A program made the position numbers and the translations under genes. Positions 55,766 through 64,000 of a DNA stretch of 64,000 nucleotides are shown here, in pieces (position 1 is the first letter of the stretch; each line of letters starts with the position of its first letter). This DNA is from DATFDN01 sp963767645 (GTDB lineage Bacteria; Pseudomonadota; Alphaproteobacteria; Acetobacterales; Acetobacteraceae). A model generated the notes under the pieces. That model saw only the letters and a list, made by a program, of their open reading frames with translations. It did not search any database and was not told the origin of the DNA. The stretch is from NCBI GenBank assembly GCA_963767645.1, contig CAVYEW010000001.1, positions 383,973-447,972 of the forward strand, in the 5' to 3' direction.

Positions 55766-56627
55766 TCGCCGCGAGCGGCGCGCTCCAGTCGCCTTGGCGG
55801 CGCTGGCGGTAGAGGCGGAGGGTGGGATACCAGGCGGTGCTGTCGCCCTCCATCCAGCGCCAGTCGGCGTCGGCCTTGAGCAGCACCCAGGCCTTGCGGG
55901 CGAGCGCGCCGGCGAGGTGGGCGATCATGGTGTCGACGGTGATGACGAGATCGACCGAGCAGAGGAGCGCGGCGGTCTCGGCGAGGTCGCCGAGCGGGGC
56001 GGGATTGGCCCAGTCGAGCGCGTTGGCGCCGTCGTGCTGCAGGCGCACCGGGATTGCGCCGGACGGCAGGACGGCGGCGAGCTGGGGAAGCGGGACGGAG
56101 CGCGCCGTGTCCCAGTCGCCCGAGCGGGCGCAGAGGCCGATGCGAAGGTGTGACCCCTCCCCCCTTCCCCCTCCCGCAAGGGGAGGGGGAGAAGAGAGGT
56201 AGGGCGGGGGGACCGCCTCGGGGGGCAGGCGGAGGGCGTGGGCCAGCTCCATGATCTCGATGTCGCAGGCGGCGGGCTTGGCGGGGGCCGCGGGGTCGAA
56301 GGCGATCGGGCGGTGCTCGGCCAGGAGCGGGAGCAGCTCGGGCTGCGCCTCCAGGGCGACGGAGGCGGCGCGGGCGCGGAGCGGGGGCAGGTAGCGGAGG
56401 AACTGCAGCGTGTCGCCGAGGCCGTGATAGCAGCGGACCAGCACATCGCGCCCGTCGAAGCCGCGTCCGTCCCAGACATGACGCAGATGGTACGGCAGGC
56501 GGGGGTCGTCGGGCGGCGTGCGGGGGGCGGCGAGGACCGCGTCGTTCACCGCCCAGGCGGAATGATAGTCGCCCCGCCGCATGGCGGCGATCCAGAGCGC
56601 GGCGGGGTCCGCCGCCCGGCGGGACAA
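55716..56627 (-). CDS. TPR/glycosyltransferase family 9-like protein with a palindromic repeat inside the frame
   Basis: A 303-residue protein from TTG 56627 (ATG 56582 is possible). A short TPR-like start (ALWIAAMRRGDYHSAW) is followed by YHGLGDTLQFLRYLPPLRAR, ALEAQPELLPLL and, near the C-terminus, DLVITVDTMIAHLAGALARK, the GT9-like pattern of TPR glycosyltransferases. Residues about 144-160 (YLSSPPPLAGGGRGEG) are encoded by a CCCCTTCCCC...GGGGAGGGGG palindrome that keeps the frame, like palindromic elements in Rickettsia genes. It lies four bases downstream of dodecin and overlaps glcB. Confidence 0.78.
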   Translation of the reverse strand: MSRRAADPAALWIAAMRRGDYHSAWAVNDAVLAAPRTPPDDPRLPYHLRHVWDGRGFDGRDVLVRCYHGLGDTLQFLRYLPPLRARAASVALEAQPELLPLLAEHRPIAFDPAAPAKPAACDIEIMELAHALRLPPEAVPPPYLSSPPPLAGGGRGEGSHLRIGLCARSGDWDTARSVPLPQLAAVLPSGAIPVRLQHDGANALDWANPAPLGDLAETAALLCSVDLVITVDTMIAHLAGALARKAWVLLKADADWRWMEGDSTAWYPTLRLYRQRRQGDWSAPLAAIRRDLALWPRAVARAG

Positions 56628-56631
56628 GACG

Positions 56632-56844
56632 CTATTGGTCTTCGAGCACGAAGCCGGCCTTCAGCGTGACCTGGTACTGCCGGATCGAGTTGTCGGTGAT
56701 CTGGCCGCGCATCTGCGTGACCTCGAACCAGCTCAGCTGGCGGATGGTGGCGGCGGCACGCTCGATGGCGTTCTCGATCGCGTCGGAGATGCTGTCCTGC
56801 GAGGTTCCGACCAGCTCGATCATTTTGAACACGGGTTCGGCCAT
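56632..56844 (-). CDS. Dodecin (flavin-binding protein)
   Basis: A 70-residue protein forming dodecamers that store and protect flavin. ATG 56844 follows GGAGGTAGTC. The sequence MAEPVFKMIELVGTSQDSIS, then AIENAIERAAATIRQLSWFE (with the flavin-stacking Trp), and QYQVTLKAGFVLED is a complete dodecin. It precedes the GT9-like gene and diverges from the TetR genes. Confidence 0.95.
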   Translation of the reverse strand: MAEPVFKMIELVGTSQDSISDAIENAIERAAATIRQLSWFEVTQMRGQITDNSIRQYQVTLKAGFVLEDQ

Positions 56845-56969
56845 GACTACCTCCGGTTGGATGAAGCCCCGATAACAAGATGAAGCGGGCAGCGTGCCCG
56901 CTGCCGCGCAAAATTGACTTCGCCGCCGTATTATGTTACTGTGGTTCACTAACATTTGCGAGAGCGCCG

Positions 56970-57659
56970 ATGCCGACAGACCGCCCGTGGCCGGAGAGCC
57001 TCGCCGGCAGCGCCGCCTTCCGGCCTGGCGGGGCGCCGGTCTGGCGCAACCGGGTGCAGGAGGAGCGGCGGGCGGCGCTGCTGGACGCGGCCGAGCGGCT
57101 GTTCGCCGCCAAGGGGCTGCTGCAGACCGGGCTGCAGGAGATCGGCGCCGCGGTGGGTCTCGCGCCGTACGCGGTGCGGGCGCAGTTCGGCAACCGGGAG
57201 ATGGTGCTGGAGGCGGTGCTCGACCGGCACATGGACCGGCTGCTCGACCGGCTCGGCGCCTATGCCGCCCACGCCGAAGCGGGTGATCCGGGCGAGCGGC
57301 TTGCCGGGGCGATCGGCGACCTGCTCGATATGCTGTTCGCCTACCGGGCCGGGCAGGTCGTGCATGTGGCGGCTGTGTCCGGGGCCTCGCCGCATCTGGC
57401 GCGTTCGCTCAAGCTGCGGCAGCGCCATGTGGTGCATTTCTACGCCGGGCTGATCGCGCGGGCGGTGCCGGAGGCGGAGGGACGGACGGAGCTGGCGATG
57501 CCGGCGGCGCTCAGCCTGATGGGCATGGCGTGCTGGCATGTGCTGTGGTTCCGCGAGCGTGGCGCGCTGAGCCGGGCGGAGTATGCGCGGCTGCTCGCGC
57601 ATATGGTGACGAACGGGGTGCGGGCGGCGGCCTCGGCGGGCCTGGGCGGGCTGGAGTGA
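56970..57659 (+). CDS. TetR-family transcriptional regulator (first of two)
   Basis: From ATG 56970 (MPTDRPWPESLAGSAAF) a 229-residue regulator with the TetR N-terminal HTH: ERRAALLDAAERLFAAKGLL, GLQEIGAAVGLAPYAVRAQF and GNREMVLEAVLDRHMD. The C-terminal ligand domain is helical. It overlaps the next TetR gene by four bases (GTGA), suggesting one mRNA. Targets are unknown; the divergent dodecin gene is one candidate. Confidence 0.88.
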   Translation: MPTDRPWPESLAGSAAFRPGGAPVWRNRVQEERRAALLDAAERLFAAKGLLQTGLQEIGAAVGLAPYAVRAQFGNREMVLEAVLDRHMDRLLDRLGAYAAHAEAGDPGERLAGAIGDLLDMLFAYRAGQVVHVAAVSGASPHLARSLKLRQRHVVHFYAGLIARAVPEAEGRTELAMPAALSLMGMACWHVLWFRERGALSRAEYARLLAHMVTNGVRAAASAGLGGLE

Positions 57660-58291
57660 AGTTGCGGCAGGTGCAGCGGGCGCCAGTGGAGAAGCGGGCG
57701 CGGCTGCGCGCCGCGGCGGCGCGGCAGGTGGCGGCGCACGGGCTGGCGGGGTTCAACCTGCACCGGCTGGCGGCGGAGGCGGGGATCAAGTTCGACCTGG
57801 CGCGGCATTACTACCGCACCAACGAGGCGCTGATCGCGGATGTGGCGCGGGAGTACCACGCGGCGTTGGGGGAGCGGATGGCGGAGGCGGTGCTGGCATC
57901 GCGGGAGTTGGCGGGGACGGCGCGGGTGGAGGCCTTGGCGCTGGCGGCGCTGGAGGCGATGGGCGCGGAGGCGGCGGGGCACCGGACGGCGCTTGCGGCG
58001 GTGGCGGCATTGCCTTCCGTGGCGGAGGCGGTGCGGAATCTGGATGTGTGGTTGGTGGGGGAGTTGGCGGAGGCGTTGGCGGGGTGTGGTGTTGGCGGGG
58101 CGGAGCGGGGGGTGCTGGCGCGGGCGCTGTTGATGGTGGTTGGGGAGTGGGCGACGCGGGTGGAGGGCGCGGAGCGGGCGGTTTGCGCGCGGGTGGTGGC
58201 GGGGATGGGGGTGGGATGTGGGGCCGGAGTTGCGCGACCAGCCAACTCCGGGCCGACGATGCAGATGGAGTCCGCCGGTCGGAGCTGCTAG
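57656..58291 (+). CDS. TetR-family transcriptional regulator (second of two)
   Basis: From GTG 57656 (VKLRQVQRAPVEKRARLRAA) with the HTH segments AAARQVAAHGLAGFNLHRLA, AEAGIKFDLARHYYRTNEAL and IADVAREYHAALGER. It is 211 residues. The gene is very G-rich on the + strand in its second half (about 57900-58240) and its C-terminus (GPTMQMESAGRSC) overlaps the hsdR stop, so the last residues may be out of true. Two adjacent TetR genes with a translational overlap suggest they act together. Confidence 0.78.
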   Translation: MKLRQVQRAPVEKRARLRAAAARQVAAHGLAGFNLHRLAAEAGIKFDLARHYYRTNEALIADVAREYHAALGERMAEAVLASRELAGTARVEALALAALEAMGAEAAGHRTALAAVAALPSVAEAVRNLDVWLVGELAEALAGCGVGGAERGVLARALLMVVGEWATRVEGAERAVCARVVAGMGVGCGAGVARPANSGPTMQMESAGRSC

Positions 58292-59789
58292 GCTTGTTCG
58301 CGTGCGAAGAGTTGCTGTTGGAACCCGATGAACGCGCCTCTGATCGCGGGCACGCCACCTAGCTCGGCGGCGGCATCGGTCACGGAACTGTATTTCAGTT
58401 GAAGAAGCTTTGGCAGCTTCTCCCGGTTGAGTTCCTCAACTCCCTGGGTCACGTATTGGCCAAGCACGAATTCGATGAACGTTCGCAGCTTGGCGTCGTA
58501 GCGGGACAGGATTGCCGCCTTCCGGCCTTCAACCCGCTCGGCGCGTGTCATCGGCGCCAGCGCGAAGGCGACGTAGGCCAGGACGTCGAAAATGTCGCTT
58601 TCAGGGGCATCGATGATCCGCGCCATCTCCGCCAAAGGCTCCGGCCCGAAGCCGCGAGCGCCGAGCTCATTCAGGAGCGTGCGCCTTGTTTCCGGATCGC
58701 TCCAGAGGGCACGCAGTTCATCCTCGTTCTTAAACAGATCGGGCAATTGGCCGAATAGGCTTTGCAGGAATTCGGCGGCGGACAGAGGCCGGCCGTCCGG
58801 CCCCCAGAAGCTTGTCGCGCTGATATGCTGAATGGTGCGCGCCTTCCCGTCGGCCAAGCGGATGACGACCTTCTCCATCCGTTGCGGAGGCTGGGGAGCG
58901 TCACGCGGTCCGGCCGGCGGCTCGCCTGGGGGTGGGCGCGGGGCGGCCGGTTCGGGATCGACCGGCTCGCCGTCCCATTCGGGGTCGAGGAAGTGCTGAT
59001 ACGCGCCCTCGAAATCGTGGATCGTGAAGTAGTCCTTCCCGTCGTACAGCCGTGTCCCGCGCCCGATGATCTGCTTGAACTCGATCATGCTGTTCACCGG
59101 CCGTATCAGCACGATGTTACGGACGTTGCGGGCATCGACCCCAGTGGACAGCTTCTGCGACGTCGTCAGGATCGTCGGGATCGTCTTGTCGTTATCCTGG
59201 AATTGGCGAAGCCAGTGCTCGCCGATCGCGCCGTCGTCGGCCGTGACCCGCTCGCAGTAGTGCGGGTCGGTGCTGGTCTTGACCTGGTTTATTAGGTCGC
59301 GGACCGCAGCCGCGTGATCCTGCGTGGCGCAGAAAACCAGCGTCTTCTGCCGCTGCTCGATTTCGCCCATGAAGGTCTTGACCCGGTATGCCTCTCGGAC
59401 CTCGATCTCGATCGAGCGATTGAACTCGCCGGACGTGTAGCGGTGGTTCTCCTTTACCTGTCCACGCACAACCGCATCATCGGACGTGTAGATGTAATCG
59501 TCGAGCGTGGTCTTGTGCTGACGCACCTTGAAGGGCGTCAGGAACCCGTCCTCAATTCCTTGACGGAGCGAGTAGGTGTACACCGGGCGTCCGAAATAGG
59601 CGTAGGTGTCGCGGTTCTCGTCGCGGCGCAGCGGGGTGGCGGTGAGGCCGAGCTGCACCGCGGGCGAGAAATACTCCATGATGGCCCGCCATTCGCTCTC
59701 GGCGTTGGCGCCGCCGCGATGGCACTCGTCAATGATGATGAAGTCGAAAAAGTCTCGTGGATAGTCACCGAAATACGCTTCGTCGCGCC
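58288..59789 (-). pseudogene. hsdR: Type I restriction HsdR subunit, 5' part deleted by the IS3 element
   Basis: Only the C-terminal ~500 residues remain. Helicase motif II (FDFIIIDECHRGGANAESEW), LGLTATPLR (motif III), TTSQKLSTGVDARNVRNIVL and FKQIIGRGTRLYDGKDYFT (motifs V and VI) are seen, then a C-terminal helical domain ending FQQQLFAREQA. The nuclease domain and the Walker A motif are lost: the frame enters the IS at 59790 where an artificial start would lie in the transposon. A functional REase cannot be made. Confidence 0.9.
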
Positions 59790-59853
59790 TGACCTGAGCC
59801 CCTGAATCTCCTCCAGGTTTGAGTAGAGTCCGCTTCGAGCAGGAGGCGGATGG

Positions 59854-60120
59854 ATGAGGAAGTCGCGGTTCACTGAGGAGCAGATCATCGGCGTGCTGCG
59901 CGAGCAGGAAGCCGGGATGCAGACGGCCGACCTCTGCCGCAAGCACGGGATCAGCCCGGCGACGTTCTATCAGTGGAAAGCCAAGTTCGGCGGGCTCGAT
60001 GTGTCCGAGGTGCGGCGGCTGCGAGCGCTAGAGGCAGAGAACGCACGGCTGAAGAAGTTGCTGGCGGAGGCAATGCTGGACAACGCCGTGCTGAAGGACG
60101 TGGCATCAAAAAAGTGGTGA
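59854..60120 (+). CDS. IS3-family transposase OrfA
   Basis: An 88-residue DNA-binding protein: MRKSRFTEEQIIGVLREQE, DLCRKHGISPATFYQWKAKF (HTH) and a leucine-rich coiled coil RALEAENARLKKLLAEAML. It ends KDVASKKW at 60120. The slippery sequence A AAA AAG at 60108-60114 is the standard IS3 -1 frameshift site joining it to OrfB. Confidence 0.92.
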   Translation: MRKSRFTEEQIIGVLREQEAGMQTADLCRKHGISPATFYQWKAKFGGLDVSEVRRLRALEAENARLKKLLAEAMLDNAVLKDVASKKW

Positions 60121-61106
60121 CGCCCGCAGCACGGAGGGGCGCTGTTTCCGCGGTGCGCGACGCGCACGGGATCAGCGAGCGGCGGGCGTGTGCACTCCTC
60201 GGCGCGGATCGCAGTATGGTTCGCTACCGGGCGAGCAGGCCGGACGACGGCAATTTGCGAACCCGACTGTGCAGCCTGGCGGCCGAGCGGCGCCGGTTCG
60301 GCTATCGCCGTCTCGGCCTGTTGCTTGCCCGGGAAGGGCTGCGGCCGAACCACAAGAAGCTGCGTCGCCTATATCGGGAGGAGCGGCTGCAGGTGCGTCG
60401 TCGTGGCGGCCGCAAGCGGGCGATCGGCACGCGGGCACCCATGGCGGTGCCGGAGGTGGTCAACCAGCGCTGGTCGCTGGACTTCGCGTCGGACACGCTG
60501 GCGGACGGCCGCCGGTTCCGGATCCTGTGCGTGGTGGACGACTTCAGCCGCGAGTGCCTGGCGCTGGTGGCCGACACGTCGCTGTCCGGCAAGCGGGTCG
60601 CGCGCGAGCTGGACACCGTCGCCGCGGCGCGTAGCTTGCCGCTGGCGGTGGTGAGCGACAACGGCACGGAGCTGACCAGCGTGGCGATCCTGCGCTGGTC
60701 GCAGGACCGGGCGGTGGGCTGGCACTACATCGCGCCTGGCAAGCCGCAGCAGAACGCGTTCGCCGAGAGCTTCATCGGCCGCCTGCGCGACGAGTGCCTG
60801 AACGAGACCGTGTTTACCTCGCTGCGGCACGCCCGGGCCGTGTTGGCGAACTGGCAGCGCGACTACAATGAGATCAGGCCGCATTCGGCGTTGAATGGCC
60901 GCGCGCCCGGCTCGACTAGGCTGCCGCTGTGCTCGCCTGGCTCAAGCCCGCTGCGCGTCGCCTCCGGCGATGGCCTGCGGCCAGGCTTGACCCAGGCGGC
61001 GCGCGACGGCGGGACGAATCATGGCCGGGACGGAGACACGGCGCTCGACCGAACCGAGAAACACCGTCACGATCGGCGTGGCGGCAACCGCGGACTCTAC
61101 TTCTGA
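60114..61106 (+). CDS. IS3-family transposase OrfB (DDE integrase)
   Basis: Catalytic part made as an OrfAB fusion by -1 slippage at 60108-60114, or from GTG 60114/60117. It shows ISERRACALLGADRSMVRYR, RFGYRRLGLLLAREGL, WSLDFASDTLADGRRFRILC (first Asp), VVSDNGTELTS (second Asp) and QNAFAESFIGRLRDECLNE (Glu), ending in the region FNGR/NEIRPHSALNGRAPG. All three catalytic acids are intact, so the element may be active. The last ~50 residues beyond this are read from the right end of the IS. Confidence 0.9.
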   Translation: MVTPAARRGAVSAVRDAHGISERRACALLGADRSMVRYRASRPDDGNLRTRLCSLAAERRRFGYRRLGLLLAREGLRPNHKKLRRLYREERLQVRRRGGRKRAIGTRAPMAVPEVVNQRWSLDFASDTLADGRRFRILCVVDDFSRECLALVADTSLSGKRVARELDTVAAARSLPLAVVSDNGTELTSVAILRWSQDRAVGWHYIAPGKPQQNAFAESFIGRLRDECLNETVFTSLRHARAVLANWQRDYNEIRPHSALNGRAPGSTRLPLCSPGSSPLRVASGDGLRPGLTQAARDGGTNHGRDGDTALDRTEKHRHDRRGGNRGLYF

Positions 61107-61129
61107 CTGGAGGGAAGAAGGGGCTCAGG

Positions 61130-62485
61130 TCATTCCCGTCGCAGCGCGATGGAGGCGCCATCCATGTTGGAAAGAAAGGTGTTCTTGATGACGATCGCGG
61201 CCCGCCCGCCCGCGCGCAGCGAGCGCACGAAGTGCTGCAAGAACAGGTAGGCCGTCTCGCCCGAGCGGATCGGGAAGTTCTGCTGCACCTCCGCCCGCTC
61301 GCCGCCGCCGAAGGGAGGATTGGCGAGCACGACATCGAAGCGGTCTCTCTCCTGCAAGTCCATGACGTTCTCCGCCAGCGTGTTGGTATGGAGGACGTTG
61401 GGCGCTTCGATCCCGTGCAGGATCATGTTCATGATGGCGATGACGTAGGCGAGACTCTTCTTCTCCTTTCCATGAAAGGTCCGCCTTTGCAGCGTCTCGC
61501 GATCGGTCGTGCTTTGTGCGCGGGGCAGCAGATACTCGTACGACTCGCACAGGAACCCGGCCGAGCCGCAGGCGCCGTCATAAATGCGCTCGCTGATGCG
61601 CGGTTTCACGACCTGGATCATGGCACGGATGAGCGGCCGGGGCGTGTAGTACTCCCCGCCGTTCCGCCCGGCGTTGCCCATGTTCCTGATCTTGGCCTCG
61701 TACAGATGGGAAAGCTCGTGCTTCTCCGCCTGCGAGCCGAACCGCAGCCCATCGACCAGCTCCAGCGCGTCCCGCAGCGAGTAGCCGGACTGAAACTTGG
61801 GCTTTATCTCCCCGAACACCTCGCCGATCTTGTATTCAATGGTGTCGGGACCAGCGGCGCGGCGCTTGAAGCCCTGGAGGTAGGGCCAGAGATCGCCGTT
61901 GACATATTCGATCAGGTCGTCTCCGGTCAGCGCGCGGTCGTGGTCAAACGAGCCGTTCTTGCGCGGCGCGGCCCAGGCGCCCCAACGGTAATCGTCGTCG
62001 ATGATCGGCTGATAGGGACTGCCTTCCACCTCGGCGCGCGCCTCCCGCTCGATTTCGAGGTCGTCCAGGTATTTGAGGAACAGCATCCAGGACGTTTGCT
62101 CGGTGTAGTCGAGCTCGGTCGTCTGCCCGGCCTCGTTGCGGAGCACGTTGTCGATGGCCTTGAAGGTCTGCTCGAACCCGCCGGCGTTTCGGATAATCGC
62201 CTTCGCCCGCGCCCGTGGAGGAGGCGCTTCCGCTCTAGCGGCAGCATCTTGAGCCGGCGCTTTCGCGCGAGCCGGCGCGGCCCTGACGCCTTGGTCGGCC
62301 AGGGAAACAGAGCCACCCTGCCCGCGTCCACGCAGGACGGCGCCTTCTTCAACCAAGGCGTCGCGCACACGCTCATAGGTATCGGGCTGCCAGCCGAGTT
62401 CGTCCTGAAGCCGCCTGTTTCCTGCCGACCCACCGAGTTCGTGTAACACGGCGATGAATCGGTTTCGAAGCGTCTCGCGTGCCAT
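61130..62485 (-). pseudogene. hsdM: Type I restriction-modification methylase HsdM, 3' end lost to the IS3 element
   Basis: From ATG 62485 (MARETLRNRFIAVLHEL) with a winged-helix-like N-terminal extension, the HsdM N domain (LDYTEQTSWMLFLKYLDDLE), SAM motif I (YDGACGSAGFLCESYEYLL) and motif IV (VVLANPPFGGGERAEV). It ends KNTFLSNMDGASIALRRE at a TGA formed by the IS terminus, some tens of residues before the usual end, so the C-terminal domain that contacts HsdS is missing. No hsdS is found between it and hsdR. Methylase activity is therefore doubtful. Confidence 0.9.
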
Positions 62486-62581
62486 GTGCGTCGGGATTGC
62501 CTGTTGCTGGGGGACTCGCAGTGTCGCTTGGCCGCGCTGTTTTCGCAATGAGAAGCGTACGCCGAAACGTGCTCCGCGCCC

Positions 62582-62790
62582 TCACCCGCCATCGGCCTCC
62601 ACGATCAGGCGTTCCGCGACGCCGGTGAAGTCGGCGATGAACGGGCCGATCGGGTGCTGGCGGCAGACCCCCGGGTCAGGCTCGGGCGCAAGATTTGTGG
62701 CCCTGGAAACGCCGGGCGCGCAGCAGGCGCCGGAGTTCGCGTTCGGCGTCGGTGGACTGGCGGCGGAGGAGGCGGGCGATCCTGGAATAT
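62582..62790 (-). pseudogene. DUF559 (Vsr-like endonuclease fold) fragment
   Basis: The minus strand reads ARLLRRQSTDAERELRRLLR and ARRFQGHK in one frame and then QHPIGPFIADFTGVAERLIV EADGG in another. These are the N-terminal half of a DUF559 protein (RRxMTDAERxLW and the PIGPYIADFxCxxxxLVVE pattern) with a frameshift, a short insert and a lost C-terminus. It lies upstream of hsdM in the same direction. Confidence 0.65.
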
Positions 62791-63039
62791 CTCGCAAGGA
62801 CGGCAGGACACCGGATCGCCACCAAGTACGACGCAATGTTCGAGGCGCTGTACGACCGACTGACCGCATATCCAGACAGCGGGCAGCTCCGACCGCTTCT
62901 TGGGTCCGGCGTTCGCATCGGCATCGTCTCGCCCTACGTCGTTATCTACCGGCACACCGACGGCGACAGCACCGTGGCGATCCTGCGCATCGTCCATGGC
63001 CGTCTGAAGATCAGTGGAGAGGTGCTCTCAGCAAGCTAG
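62780..63039 (+). pseudogene. ParE/RelE-type toxin, 5' end missing
   Basis: About 85 codons, ILEYLARTAGHRIATKYDAM, LYDRLTAYPDSGQLRPLLGS, IGIVSPYVVIYRHTDGDSTV and AILRIVHGRLKISGEVLSAS, ending at 63039. This is a ParE toxin (the SPYVVIYR and ILRIVHGRR motifs) whose first ~10-15 residues have been replaced by the DUF559 fragment on the other strand. No antitoxin gene is next to it. Repeat copy 4 begins at its stop codon. Confidence 0.75.
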
Positions 63040-63182
63040 TGCGTTTTCAGGCTGACTGTGTCGACGCGCTGTTTCACCCCTCCCGCAAGGGGAGGGGGAC
63101 GTGGTAGGCGACTCCCCCTCCCCTTGCGGGAGGGCCGGGGGGAGGGATACGCCGGCGGTTCCAGTCTGCGTGAAGCGGCTCT
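63037..63182 (+). repeat. Interspersed ~150-bp inverted-repeat element, copy 4
   Basis: Left end CTAGTGCGTTTTCAGGCTGA overlaps the stop codon of the ParE fragment (the TAG is shared). The body has one fewer pyrimidine block than copy 2, then ACGTGGTAGGCGACT, a second stem and GGATACGCCGGCGGTTCCAG with the right end GTGAAGCGGCTCTA. It matches copy 3 at both ends. Confidence 0.85.
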
Positions 63183-63214
63183 AAAATAGGTGGCGGGCCA
63201 CTCCCAGGCTGCGG

Positions 63215-63255
63215 CCCTCACCCCGGCCCTCTCCCGCAAGCGGGAGAGGGAGATT
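63215..63255. repeat. GC-rich palindrome downstream of pncA
   Basis: CCCTCTCCCGCAAGCGGGAGAGGG is a 10-bp stem with a short loop. The same unit recurs at about 63925-63960 upstream of pncA. It may be a transcription end for the gene at 63261. Confidence 0.6.
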
Positions 63256-63260
63256 CGATT

Positions 63261-63911
63261 TCAGCCCTTGATCTCCCTCTCCCCCACGAACCGCACCCCC
63301 AGCCCCGCCAGCTTCTCCCGCGCCTCCTGCATCGTCGTCCGTCCGCCCGTGCCGGGGAGCCCGATGCCGCGGCAGGCATCCTCGATCACCGCCACCTCGT
63401 AGCCGAGCCGCACCGCGTCCTCGGCCGACCACGCGACGCAGAAATCCGTGGCGAGGCCGGCCAGGAACAGGCGGCGGAAGCCGCGCTGGCGAAGCCAGGC
63501 GTCGAGGCCCGTGGGGGTGCGGCGGTCGTTCTCGAAAAAGGTGGAATAGCTGTCGATGCCAGGGTGGAAGCCTTTGCGGATCACCACCTCGATGCGGCGC
63601 TGGTCGAGGCTCGCGTGCAGGGCGGCGCTGGGAGTGCCCTGCAGGGCGTGGTCGGGCCAGAGGACTTGCCGGCCGTACGGCATGTCGATCACATCGAACG
63701 GGGCGCGGCCGGGATGGGCGCTGGCGAAAGAGGCGTGGCCGGGCGGGTGCCAATCCTGGGTGGCGAAGGCGTGGAGGAAGGGGCCGGCGAGCAGGCGGTT
63801 GATCGGGGCGAGCACCGCGTCGCCATCGGGGACGGGGAGTTCGCCGCCGGGCATGAAGGTGGGCTGGAGGTCGACGACGCCGAGTATGTCGGTGAATTGG
63901 TCTACGCGCAT
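63261..63911 (-). CDS. pncA: Nicotinamidase
   Basis: Converts nicotinamide to nicotinate for NAD salvage. From ATG 63911 the 216-residue product begins MRVDQFTDILGVVDLQPTFM (catalytic Asp in VVDLQ), with TQDWHPPGHASFAS (metal-binding His pair), VIRKGFHPGIDSYSTFFEND (Lys) and LAGLATDFCVAWSAEDAV (nucleophile Cys). A longer start at 63968 would include the palindromic repeat and is rejected. Confidence 0.93.
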   Translation of the reverse strand: MRVDQFTDILGVVDLQPTFMPGGELPVPDGDAVLAPINRLLAGPFLHAFATQDWHPPGHASFASAHPGRAPFDVIDMPYGRQVLWPDHALQGTPSAALHASLDQRRIEVVIRKGFHPGIDSYSTFFENDRRTPTGLDAWLRQRGFRRLFLAGLATDFCVAWSAEDAVRLGYEVAVIEDACRGIGLPGTGGRTTMQEAREKLAGLGVRFVGEREIKG

Positions 63912-63924
63912 GGGCGGACCCTCA

Positions 63925-63960
63925 CCCCGGCCCTCTCCCGCAAGCGGGAGAGGGGGCGTT
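63925..63960. repeat. GC-rich palindrome upstream of pncA
   Basis: CCGGCCCTCTCCCGCAAGCG followed by GGAGAGGG forms the same hairpin as at 63215-63255, placing pncA between two identical units. It lies in the presumed 5' untranslated region of pncA. A third unit appears to begin at the right edge of the window (CTCTCCCGCTT). Confidence 0.6.
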
Positions 63961-64000
63961 GTACGCACTGGTGTTGCCGACCTCGCTCCCTCTCCCGCTT

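Larger units (their letters stand above)
59790..61132 (+). mobile_element. IS3-family insertion sequence (IS407-like), 1343 bp
   Basis: Ends 5'-TGACCTGAGCCCCT (59790) and the complement AGGGGCTCAGGTCA-3' (61132); inside these the arms stay partly complementary for about 37 bp (CTCCAG, GTAGAGTCCG). It carries orfA and orfB in overlapping frames. No direct target duplication flanks it (left GCGCC, right TTCCC), in agreement with a deletion between hsdM and hsdR rather than a simple insertion. Confidence 0.88.

Overview
The window is GC-rich (roughly two thirds G+C by eye) chromosomal DNA from an alphaproteobacterium. The gene set fits Rhodospirillales, perhaps Acetobacteraceae: an alphaproteobacterial FYDLN-acid protein next to class II aroA and cmk, a YjbE/TerC protein, an ECF sigma factor with a DGPF partner, malate synthase G and a transglutaminase/alpha-E/ATP-grasp cluster. 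I see no rRNA, tRNA or CRISPR array. The genus is not determined.

Layout. 1-10.0 kb is an exopolysaccharide/glycan locus: a Wzz/BY-kinase chain-length protein cut by the left edge, an asparagine synthase-like amidotransferase, a GT4 glycosyltransferase, then a divergent operon of nucleotidyltransferase, DegT aminotransferase, initiating sugar transferase and LegB-like dehydratase, followed by a LuxR-type regulator. 10.5-18.7 kb is mostly housekeeping: ABC-F, NDH-2, TerC, purB, an NRDE protein and a Ser/Thr kinase with a periplasmic PDZ part. 18.7-20.6 kb is a graveyard of IS630, IS5 and PIN-domain fragments. 20.6-22.6 kb holds an ECF sigma/DGPF pair and a small secreted protein. 22.9-31.5 kb holds a MotA/MotB/OmpA-like envelope set, an inositol-phosphatase-family gene and the whole EF-P lysylation pathway (efp, epmB, epmA), the latter invaded by an ISAs1 remnant and a toxin-antitoxin module. 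31.5-34 kb is FYDLN, aroA and cmk. 35.3-39.5 kb is the transglutaminase cluster, followed by katE.

42.1-46.9 kb is the most interesting part: a leftward operon with a 56-codon double-glycine-type precursor peptide, a 318-residue protein of unknown function, an HlyD-like adaptor and a C39-peptidase ABC exporter. The peptide leader aligns position for position with the microcin V leader. The predicted mature peptide is Asn-rich, contains three SNRN(Y/N) pentapeptides and has two cysteines. It looks like a microcin-like exported peptide system that I do not recognise as described.

49.6-55.8 kb contains a sulfotransferase and a two-gene ATPase/DUF4276 cassette that sits between two ~194-bp copies of the malate synthase promoter and 5' end, the signature of an island inserted at glcB. 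55.7-58.3 kb has a GT9-like protein, dodecin and two TetR regulators. 58.3-62.5 kb is a type I restriction system destroyed by an IS3 element, which replaced the end of hsdM, any hsdS and the start of hsdR. The right end carries toxin and endonuclease fragments and a nicotinamidase.

Two patterns cut across the window. A ~150-bp inverted-repeat element occurs four times, and shorter GC-rich palindromes occur many more times, once inside a reading frame. Several otherwise well-conserved genes (asnB, kinase-PDZ, ECF sigma, efp, ATP-grasp) carry single-base frameshifts. Because EF-P is among them, sequencing or assembly indels are at least as likely as true decay.
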